DNA of 32,218 nucleotides. Source: Alphaproteobacteria bacterium. Lineage in GTDB: Bacteria; Pseudomonadota; Alphaproteobacteria; Bin95. Where the stretch lies: contig JAJECZ010000129.1 of NCBI GenBank assembly GCA_022821735.1, forward strand, positions 1-32,218, read 5' to 3'. The notes below the pieces were generated by a model that saw nothing but the letters and a program-made list of their open reading frames with translations, did no database searches and was not told where the DNA came from. Made by a program: the position numbers and the translations under genes. Of this stretch, positions 9,125 to 16,362 are shown piece after piece (the stretch's first letter is position 1; every line of letters begins with the position of its first letter).

Positions 9125-9565
9125 ATGCGCTACCTGCACACCATGGTCCGCGTTTCGGACCTCGACAAGTCGCTCGCCTTCTATTGCGGCCTGCTGGGTA
9201 TGGTCGAAACCCGGCGTACCGAGAGCGAGAAGGGCCGCTACACCAATATCTTCCTCGCCGCGTCGGCGGACGAGGCGGTGGCCCGGGACGCGAAGGCGCC
9301 GGTGCTGGAACTCACCTACAATTGGGACCCGGAAGACTATAAGGGCGGGCGGAATTTCGGCCATCTCGCCTTCGAGGTCGATGACATTTACGGCCTCTGC
9401 CAGTCCCTCTCCGACGCCGGGGTGACTGTCAACCGCCCGCCGCGAGACGGCTACATGGCTTTCATCCGCTCGCCGGACGGCATTTCCATCGAGCTGCTGC
9501 AGGCGGGCGGCCCGCGCGACCCGGCTGAGCCTTGGGCATCGATGGAGAACACCGGCTCCTGGTAA
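9125..9565 (+). CDS. VOC family protein, lactoylglutathione-lyase-like
   Basis: 146 aa; MRYLHTMVRVSDLDKSLAFYCGLLGMVETRRTESEKGRYTNIFLAA...ELTYNWDPEDYKGGRNFGHLAFEVDDIYGLCQSLSDAGVTVNRPPRDGYMAFIRSPDGISIELLQ resembles GloA. Confidence 0.88.
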   Translation: MRYLHTMVRVSDLDKSLAFYCGLLGMVETRRTESEKGRYTNIFLAASADEAVARDAKAPVLELTYNWDPEDYKGGRNFGHLAFEVDDIYGLCQSLSDAGVTVNRPPRDGYMAFIRSPDGISIELLQAGGPRDPAEPWASMENTGSW

Positions 9566-10029
9566 TGGAAGCGGGCGATACCGGGCGCTGGTTCGACGAC
9601 TTCTGGGTCGGCCAGCGCTTCGAAACGGACGGCTACACCTTCACCGAAAGCAGCATCATCGACTTCGCGCTGCAATACGATCCGCAATATTTCCATCTCG
9701 ACCGGGAACGCGCCGTCGAGAGCATCTATGGCGGACTGGTGGCGAGTGGTTTCCACACGCTTGCGGTAGTCTTCCGCCTGCTCGTCCAGGCGCGGGTGTT
9801 CGGGTCCGGCAATCTGGGCGGGAAGGGCATGGACGAGTTGCGCTGGCAACGTGCGGTCCGGCCGGGCGATACGCTCCGCGTCACCTGCAAGGTCCTGGAA
9901 CTGCTGCCGTCGTCTCATCCGGACCGAGGCAATATGCGTATGTCGTTCCGCGCGCGGAACCAGTACAACGAAACGGCGCTGAAGGGCGTGCTCATGCCGG
10001 TGATTCAGCGCAGGCCGGGCGCGGGATAG
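9565..10029 (+). CDS. MaoC family dehydratase
   Basis: 154 aa, start overlaps upstream stop (TAATG); RWFDDFWVGQRFETDGYTFTESSIIDFALQYDPQYFHLDRERAVESIYGGLVASGFHTLAV...RAVRPGDTLRVTCKV hot-dog/MaoC motif. Confidence 0.9.
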   Translation: MEAGDTGRWFDDFWVGQRFETDGYTFTESSIIDFALQYDPQYFHLDRERAVESIYGGLVASGFHTLAVVFRLLVQARVFGSGNLGGKGMDELRWQRAVRPGDTLRVTCKVLELLPSSHPDRGNMRMSFRARNQYNETALKGVLMPVIQRRPGAG

Positions 10030-10066
10030 AAACGCCCGGGCAGGCTGCGGGCGAGCCTTGCTACCG

Positions 10067-11533
10067 ATGACGCTGCCGGAGAAGATACTCGCGCGTCCCG
10101 CCCACGCGATCGCCGTGCTGTGCGTGGCTCAGGCGCTCGTCTGGACGCTGGCGCCTGCTTTGATCCACAGCGCGCCGCCGCTCGATGTCGTCGAGATGCT
10201 TGTCTGGGGCCGGGAAGGGGTCGTCGCGACCTTCAAGCACCCCAACCTGCCGGGACTGCTGCTGGAAGGCGTGCGAAGACTCTCCTTCGGTGCACTCTGG
10301 CCCGTTTACGCACTCGCCCAAGCCTGTGTGGTCGCAAGTTTCGTTGCCGTCTATCTGCTTGGGCGCGACCTGCTGGGGCCGGGCCGGGCGGTGGCCGGCA
10401 CGCTGCTCCTGACAGGCATCTTCTACTACTCCTGGCCAACGTCGGAGATGAACCACAACCTCGTGCAGATGCCGCTCTGGGCGTGGGCATGCCTGACCTT
10501 GTGGCGCTCGGTGCAGGGCGGCCGCATCGCCTGGTGGCTCCTGCTGGGCGTTTTTGCAGGGCTGTCGCTCTGGGCGAAATACTCGTCGGGCCTCGTCCTG
10601 GCGGCGGCGGGCGTGTGGATGCTGGCGGATGCGCAGGCGCGCGCGCAGCTTGTCCGCATCGGACCGTGGGCGGCGCTTGCGGTCTTCGCTCTGGTTGCCG
10701 CGCCGCAGGCGGTGTTCCTGGTCGGGACGGATTTCCTGCCGCTCGACTATGCGCTGGCGCGGGCCGGCTCGGGCAGGGCAGGGGGGCCGCTCTCTTTCCT
10801 CCTCACCCAGATCGCAGACCATGCCGTCTTCCTGCTGATGGCGCTGACGGCGGGGCTGTTCGGGAAAGGGGCGTTCCGGTCGAGCCCGGAAGAGGCGCGC
10901 GCGCGCCGGTTCCTCATCGTCATGGGCCTGCTGCCCGCACTGCTGGCCGCGCTCATGGCCGCCGTAGCCGGGATGGGCCTGAAGGACATGTGGGGCATGC
11001 CCATGTTCAACCTCTCCGGCCTGCTGCTGCTGGCGCTGCTGCCGGGCCGTTTCGAAGGGCGAAGGCTCCCTCGGATTGCGGCCATGGCTGCGTGCCTGCT
11101 CATTCTGGTGCCGGCGGCATATGCGGCTTCGGTGGTCCTCCGCGCCGAGCGGTCGGACAAGCCTTCGCGGGTCGTCTGGCCGCAGGATGAGATCGCGTCC
11201 CGGCTGCTGCGTGCATATGAGAACGAGACCGGCGCCATGCCGCGGATCATCGCCGGGCCGGTCTGGGAGGCCGGTCTGGTCGCGCTGGCGGTGCCGGGCG
11301 GGCCTTCGGTGTCCATCGATGCCGACGAACGAAAGGCGCCCTGGGTCTCCGCGGAAGACATCGGGCGCAAGGGCGCATTGGTCGTGTGGCGGACGGGCTC
11401 GGAGCCCGCGCCGGGCCTGGTTGCGCTGGCTGCCGGGCGGACGACAACAGAGGAGACCTTCCGGTGGAGCGGCTCCGCCACGGCCCGGCCGATCCGGATC
11501 ACGTGGGCGGCAGTCCCGCCTCGGGCTCGCTGA
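10067..11533 (+). CDS. GT39/ArnT-like polytopic membrane glycosyltransferase
   Basis: About 488 aa; MTLPEKILARPAHAIAVLCVAQALVWTLAPALIHSAPPLDVVEMLVWGREGVVATFKHPNLPGLLLEGVRRL (acidic motif in first periplasmic loop), multiple TM segments. Confidence 0.8.
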   Translation: MTLPEKILARPAHAIAVLCVAQALVWTLAPALIHSAPPLDVVEMLVWGREGVVATFKHPNLPGLLLEGVRRLSFGALWPVYALAQACVVASFVAVYLLGRDLLGPGRAVAGTLLLTGIFYYSWPTSEMNHNLVQMPLWAWACLTLWRSVQGGRIAWWLLLGVFAGLSLWAKYSSGLVLAAAGVWMLADAQARAQLVRIGPWAALAVFALVAAPQAVFLVGTDFLPLDYALARAGSGRAGGPLSFLLTQIADHAVFLLMALTAGLFGKGAFRSSPEEARARRFLIVMGLLPALLAALMAAVAGMGLKDMWGMPMFNLSGLLLLALLPGRFEGRRLPRIAAMAACLLILVPAAYAASVVLRAERSDKPSRVVWPQDEIASRLLRAYENETGAMPRIIAGPVWEAGLVALAVPGGPSVSIDADERKAPWVSAEDIGRKGALVVWRTGSEPAPGLVALAAGRTTTEETFRWSGSATARPIRITWAAVPPRAR

Positions 11534-11906
11534 AGACGAAGAAGCGGTTCAGCAGATAGGTGAGCACGGCCGCAAGGCCCGTGAACAGCAGGAAGCCGAT
11601 CCGGTAGTCGAGCCCGCCGATGTCCGCCCAGAGCGCCATCGCGCCGCCATGCAGGGAGACGACGGCCGCGTAGCAGGCGAGGAAGCGCGTGCCCGCCCGG
11701 CGATGGGGCGCGCGGCTCCTCAGCACGAATGTGCGGTTGCCGGCATAGGAAACCGCGATGCCGCAGACGGCTGCGAGCGCATTCGCGATGGCTGCCGAGG
11801 CCAGTCCAGCGCCCTCGATCAGGCCGGCAAGCACGCCGTAATGGACGACGGTGGCGAACAGCCCGTTCAGGATGAAACGAACGATTCGGCCGGCTTCCTC
11901 ACGCAT
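11499..11906 (-). CDS. GtrA family membrane protein (putative polyprenyl-P-sugar flippase)
   Basis: 135 aa from [32 protein letters not shown]...ANALAAVCGIAVSYAGNRTFVLRS...AVLTYLLNRFFVFSE; canonical GtrA pattern. Confidence 0.9.
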   Translation of the reverse strand: MREEAGRIVRFILNGLFATVVHYGVLAGLIEGAGLASAAIANALAAVCGIAVSYAGNRTFVLRSRAPHRRAGTRFLACYAAVVSLHGGAMALWADIGGLDYRIGFLLFTGLAAVLTYLLNRFFVFSEPEAGLPPT

Positions 11907-12867
11907 CGCGTGAACTGTCGAGCCCGGTCGTCTCCGTCTCCAGGATGAGCGAAGCCGCGGCCGCATCGAGGTCCGCCGGCGAGCGGTAGCCGAGCGCGTT
12001 CATGATGAGCGCGACCAAGCTGAGGATCGCGGTCTGGAGGAAGACCAGGACAAGGAAGCCCGTCACGAAGGTGAGCCATCCGGGCGGCGTCTGGCCGGAA
12101 AGCTTCAGGACGACACCCACCAGAAAGACCAGAACGCCGGATATAGCCGCCCCGGCGCATACGGCGCCCATTCTGGTCAGCACGGCGTCGTCGAACACCG
12201 CGACCGCCCGGATGCCGTGCAATGCCAGGTCGTAGAAGTTCATGCGCGACCGGCCATCGTATCGGGCGCCCCGGTCGCACGAGATTTCGACGCGCCGCAG
12301 CCTGGACTTGATGAGCGCCGCCGCGAGGTGGATGCGCGTCTCCTGCATGGCGGTAAGACGCAGCAGGGCGCGGCGGTCGAGGGCGCAGAAATTGCCGAAC
12401 CGGATCTCCCGGCCCGTCAGCAGGCGGAAGAAGCGCCGGTAGAGCCGGTAGAAGACCCGGAAGGGCAGGGACTCCGTCCGCCGCCCCCGCTGCGCGACGA
12501 CCGCGTTGCAGTCCGCCCCGATAGCGGCGACCAGTTGCGGCACGTTCTCGGGCCGGTCTTCGCCGTCGCTGTCCATGACGATCGCGCCGGCATAGCGCGG
12601 CTCCGAGGCGGCCGCGGCGAGACCGACCCAGATTGCCGTCTGGTGCCCGCTGTTGCGCTTCAGGCGGACGATCCGGCCGGCCAGCCCGGCATCCCGGATG
12701 GCATCGACCGCCGGCGGAGCCCCGATCGTTCCATCGTCCACCGCAAGGACCTCCAGTGGCACGCCGGCGTCGAGACGCGCGAGGTCCCGGCAAAGCGAGG
12801 CAAAGGAATCGCCGTCTTCGTAGACCGGGGTAACGACGGCCCAGACCGCTTCACGGTCGTGCGACAT
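11899..12867 (-). CDS. GT2 family polyprenyl-phosphate glycosyltransferase (GtrB-like)
   Basis: 322 aa; [19 protein letters not shown]...VLAVDDGT...[20 protein letters not shown]...[17 protein letters not shown]...[21 protein letters not shown]; two C-terminal TM helices. Confidence 0.9.
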   Translation of the reverse strand: MSHDREAVWAVVTPVYEDGDSFASLCRDLARLDAGVPLEVLAVDDGTIGAPPAVDAIRDAGLAGRIVRLKRNSGHQTAIWVGLAAAASEPRYAGAIVMDSDGEDRPENVPQLVAAIGADCNAVVAQRGRRTESLPFRVFYRLYRRFFRLLTGREIRFGNFCALDRRALLRLTAMQETRIHLAAALIKSRLRRVEISCDRGARYDGRSRMNFYDLALHGIRAVAVFDDAVLTRMGAVCAGAAISGVLVFLVGVVLKLSGQTPPGWLTFVTGFLVLVFLQTAILSLVALIMNALGYRSPADLDAAAASLILETETTGLDSSRDA

Positions 12868-13834
12868 CGATCCGGTGTTCCGGGATGGTGCGGAGGAGTT
12901 CGCGGAACCAGTCGATCGTGGCGCCGAGGCCGTCTGCGAGCCCGGTGGCCGGCGTCCAGCCGAGCAGGTCGGTTGCGCGCGATATGTCGGGACGGCGCCT
13001 CGACGGATCGTCCTTTTCCAGCGGCACGAGTACGGTCTGCGACCCGCTTCCGCAGAGACTCACGACCGTCTCGGCGAGCGCTGCGATGGTCGTCTCGTCG
13101 GGGTTGCCGAGATTGACGGGACCGGGCGGCGCATCGTCGAGCGCCATGTAGGTCAGCAGGCCGTCTACAAGGTCGTCCACATAGCAGAAGGACCGGGTCT
13201 GGCTGCCGTCGCCGGCAAGGGTAAGCGGCCGGTCGAGCAGGGCCTGGACCACGAAATTCGAGACCACGCGGCCGTCGGACGGGTGCATCCGGGGACCGTA
13301 GGTGTTGAAGATACGGACGACCCGGATATCGACCCCGTGCTGGCGGTGGTAATCGAAGAACAGCGTTTCGGCGCAGCGCTTGCCTTCGTCGTAGCAGGCG
13401 CGGGGGCCGACGGGGTTCACATTGCCCCAGTCGTCTTCCTTCTGCGGGTGGGAGAGCGGGTCGCCGTACACCTCGCTGGTCGATGCCTGGAGGATGCGCG
13501 CGCCGCAGCGCCTGGCAAGCTCCAGCATGTTGATCGCCCCATGCACCGAGGTCTTCACGGTCTGCACGGGGTCATGCTTGTAATGCACCGGGCTCGCCGG
13601 GCAGGCGAGGTTGAAGATGAGGTCCACTTCCAGGCGCAGCGGCTCCGTGACGTCATGACGGATGAACTCGAAATTCGGTTCGTCCAGCAGATGCGCGATA
13701 TTCGCCTTGGCGCCGGTGAACAGGTTGTCGAGGCAGATGACATCCGAGCCGTCGGCCATCAGGCGCTCGCAAAGGTGCGAGCCGATAAAGCCCGCCCCTC
13801 CGGTGACGAGCACACGTTCGGTGTAATGCCTCAT
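12851..13834 (-). CDS. UDP-glucuronate decarboxylase (UDP-xylose synthase), SDR family
   Basis: 327 aa; [18 protein letters not shown]...[13 protein letters not shown]...[35 protein letters not shown]...[70 protein letters not shown] characteristic of UXS. Confidence 0.88.
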   Translation of the reverse strand: MRHYTERVLVTGGAGFIGSHLCERLMADGSDVICLDNLFTGAKANIAHLLDEPNFEFIRHDVTEPLRLEVDLIFNLACPASPVHYKHDPVQTVKTSVHGAINMLELARRCGARILQASTSEVYGDPLSHPQKEDDWGNVNPVGPRACYDEGKRCAETLFFDYHRQHGVDIRVVRIFNTYGPRMHPSDGRVVSNFVVQALLDRPLTLAGDGSQTRSFCYVDDLVDGLLTYMALDDAPPGPVNLGNPDETTIAALAETVVSLCGSGSQTVLVPLEKDDPSRRRPDISRATDLLGWTPATGLADGLGATIDWFRELLRTIPEHRIDVARP

Positions 13835-13950
13835 CTGGGTGTTGCCGCCATCCGGCGCATAGGCCCCCTCCCGGTCCGGCGGTAGGCCGGCTTGTCGTCC
13901 GTGGCTATCGAGGGCCTATTGTAGCCTGCGGGGGTGTCCCGGCTATGCGG

Positions 13951-14835
13951 CTATGCGTCGGGCAGGAAGTCGCCGTCCGCGCGCCACCGCGACTCCAGGC
14001 TGCGGCGCAGCTTCACGAGAGCGCGGGCCTCCAGCTGGCGGACCCGTTCCTTGCTGACGCCTAGCTCCCGTCCCAGCGACTCCAGCGTGCGCGCATCGTC
14101 TTCCAGCAACCGTTCACGGATGATTTTCGCCTCGCGCTCGGGCAGTTCATCCAGCGCCTCCCGGATCCAGCGGGCGCGCAGGTTCCCGTCGAGATGCTCC
14201 ATCGCATTGTCTTCGGGAGACGGGCGCTGGTCGGCAAGGAAATGCACCCAGGTCTCGTCGCCGTCCTCGCCGACGGGCGCGTCGAGCGAGCGGTCGGCGC
14301 CGGTCAGCCGGCCTTCCATCGTCTCCACGTCGCTTGTGGCAACCTTGAGTTCAGCCGCGATGCGTTCGCGCCCGCTGTCGTCGAGAGGCTTGCCCGTCCT
14401 GCCCTCGATGCGGGCACGCAGCCGGCGCAGATTGAAGAACAGCGACTTCTGTGACGACGTGGAGCCGGTACGCACGATCGACCAGTTGCGCAGCACATAG
14501 TCCTGCATCGCCGAACGGATCCACCAGGAAGCATAGGTCGAAAAACGCACTTCCCGTTCCGGCTCGAAACGGGCCGCCGCCTGCATCAGGCCGACCGCGC
14601 CTTCCTGCATCAGGTCCGCCATGGGCAGGCCGTAGTTCCGATATTTGGCCGCTGTGGCCGCAACAAGGCGCGTGTAGGCATTGACGAGCTCGTGCAGTGC
14701 GGTTTCGTCCTGCCCGTCGCGCCAGCGCAGCGCCAGTTCCTGTTCGCGTTCGCGAGTGAGCAGCGGCGTGCTCATCGCATGGCGAACGAAGTTCAACGCC
14801 CCCCTGCTATTGGCCGACCGGTCCAGATAGCTCAT
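13951..14835 (-). CDS. rpoH: RpoH-family (sigma-32-like) RNA polymerase sigma factor, RpoH2-like
   Basis: 294 aa from MSYLDRSANSRGALNFVRHAMSTPLLTREREQELALRWRDG...YRNYGLPMADLMQEGAVGLMQAAARFEPEREVRFSTYASWWIRSAMQDYVLRNWSIVRTGSTSSQKSLFFNLRRL (RpoH box) ...LGVSKERVRQLEARALVKLR; SD AGGAAGG. Confidence 0.92.
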   Translation of the reverse strand: MSYLDRSANSRGALNFVRHAMSTPLLTREREQELALRWRDGQDETALHELVNAYTRLVAATAAKYRNYGLPMADLMQEGAVGLMQAAARFEPEREVRFSTYASWWIRSAMQDYVLRNWSIVRTGSTSSQKSLFFNLRRLRARIEGRTGKPLDDSGRERIAAELKVATSDVETMEGRLTGADRSLDAPVGEDGDETWVHFLADQRPSPEDNAMEHLDGNLRARWIREALDELPEREAKIIRERLLEDDARTLESLGRELGVSKERVRQLEARALVKLRRSLESRWRADGDFLPDA

Positions 14836-14951
14836 CTCGTTCCTTCCTGCGCCGCGTTTCGGTTGCCGAAAGGGCGCAACGCACTTCAACAGGTGGGCAG
14901 CGTCGCGCGGTTATTCAACCTGTCTTGCGATTCCGTCCTCCCGAAAACCGA

Positions 14952-14984
14952 GAGGCGGTCTGCCCGGGGAGAACAGACCGCCTC
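14952..14984 (-). terminator. Putative intrinsic terminator downstream of carD
   Basis: Perfect 11-bp inverted repeat GAGGCGGTCTG (14952-14962) / CAGACCGCCTC (14974-14984), 28 bp past the carD stop; minus strand continues with ...TCTCGGTTTTCGG, a short T run. Confidence 0.7.
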
Positions 14985-15012
14985 GCGATGCGATATCTTG
15001 TCGCTATCGGGG

Positions 15013-15510
15013 TCAGGCGGCCTGCAGCACCAGTTCCACTCGTTTTACGGCTTTGTCCTCGTCAATCTTCTCCACCACCGCAAGTTCCCGGCTCAGCCGT
15101 TCGAGCGCAGCCTGGTAAATCTGACGCTCGCTGTAGGACTGGTCCGGCTGGTCGGCGTTGCGGTGCAGGTCCCGCACGACCTCGGCGATGAGAATCGGAT
15201 CGCCGGAGTTGATTTTCGCCTCGTATTCCTGGGCGCGCCTGCTCCACATCGTTCTCTTGATGCGCACCTTGCCTTTGAGAGTACGCAGGGCGTTCTGCAT
15301 CTCCTTCTTCGTGGAAAGCGTTCTCAGCCCTGCCGTCTGCACCTTGGCGGTCGGGATGCGCAGCAGCATCTTTTCTTTCTCGAATTCGATGACCAGCATC
15401 TCGAGCTCGTAACCCGAAATCGTCTGATCCTCGACCGCCAGAACCTTCCCCACACCGTGCGCCGGATACACCACATGATTCCCGGCCCTGAAATTACCTC
15501 GCTTTGACAT
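15013..15510 (-). CDS. CarD family transcriptional regulator
   Basis: 165 aa; MSKRGNFRAGNHVVYPAHGVGKVLAVEDQTISGYELEMLVIEFEKEKMLLRIPTAKVQTAGLRTLS...WSRRAQEYEAKINSGDPILIAEVVRDLHRN typical CarD. Confidence 0.95.
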   Translation of the reverse strand: MSKRGNFRAGNHVVYPAHGVGKVLAVEDQTISGYELEMLVIEFEKEKMLLRIPTAKVQTAGLRTLSTKKEMQNALRTLKGKVRIKRTMWSRRAQEYEAKINSGDPILIAEVVRDLHRNADQPDQSYSERQIYQAALERLSRELAVVEKIDEDKAVKRVELVLQAA

Positions 15511-15686
15511 TCCGTCCCGTTGGTCCCCAGTTCCGTACCGATGCACCAACCGTGAAGGCAAAGCGCCCGGCCGTTTCAGCAAGCGGGCGCGCCAGAGACC
15601 TACTACAGTTGGCGGGGCTTCCTCCAAGCCCGGCCCGCAGGTTAGCATAAAATCAATGGGTTGGCCAGTCGCCCGCGGCGTTGCGC

Positions 15687-16019
15687 TCACCCGCCCGGGT
15701 TCGGACTGAAATGCGCTTCCAGCTTGCCTTCGACGCCTTCCCACGACTCCGCGTCCGACGGAGGGTCCTTGCGGTAGGTGATGTTCGGCCAGCTCTCCGA
15801 ATAGCGGCGGTTGAACTCCACCCACTCCTCCATGCCGGGATCGGTATCAGGCTTGATCGCCTCGACAGGACATTCGGGTTCGCATACGCCGCAGTCGATG
15901 CACTCGTCCGGATGTATGACCAGCATGTTCTCGCCTTCATAGAAACAATCGACCGGACATACCTCGACGCAGTCGGTGTATTTGCACCGGATGCAGGCGT
16001 CGTTGACGATATAGGTCAT
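15687..16019 (-). CDS. fdxA: 7Fe ferredoxin (FdxA)
   Basis: 110 aa; [60 protein letters not shown], 3Fe-4S/4Fe-4S Cys pattern. Confidence 0.95.
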   Translation of the reverse strand: MTYIVNDACIRCKYTDCVEVCPVDCFYEGENMLVIHPDECIDCGVCEPECPVEAIKPDTDPGMEEWVEFNRRYSESWPNITYRKDPPSDAESWEGVEGKLEAHFSPNPGG

Positions 16020-16089
16020 AGGCGAGGTCTCCGGGCAGCGGGCGGTACCGCGCAATGGATGCCGCCATTTAGCAGCCGGGCAGGGCCTG

Positions 16090-16362
16090 TCAACCGTCGA
16101 GGTTCTCGTAAAGACGGGCCGCTTCGGGCGCCGGGCCGCGCCGCTCCGCCAACGCTTCCACCCGCACGACCCGGATCGCGCCCGCCTGGGGGAAGGTCAG
16201 GATGTCGCCCACGCGAAGCATGTGATGGGCCTTCTGCACCGGCCGGCGGTTCACCCTGACCCGGCCAGCCTGGCAGAGCTTCGTTGCCAGCCCGCGCGTC
16301 TTGAAGAAACGTGCACGCCAAAGCCATTGGTCGAGCCGCTGGCCCGCTGCCGTCCCGTTCAC
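16090..16362 (-). CDS. S4-domain RNA-binding protein (Hsp15-like)
   Basis: 90 aa; [51 protein letters not shown]; start overlaps helicase stop (16359-16362). Confidence 0.9.
   Translation of the reverse strand: MNGTAAGQRLDQWLWRARFFKTRGLATKLCQAGRVRVNRRPVQKAHHMLRVGDILTFPQAGAIRVVRVEALAERRGPAPEAARLYENLDG

Noticed and set aside
13941-13956. Tandem GGCTATGC x2 at the rpoH stop codon
   Set aside because: Only two 8-nt units; likely chance or slippage, not a meaningful repeat array.
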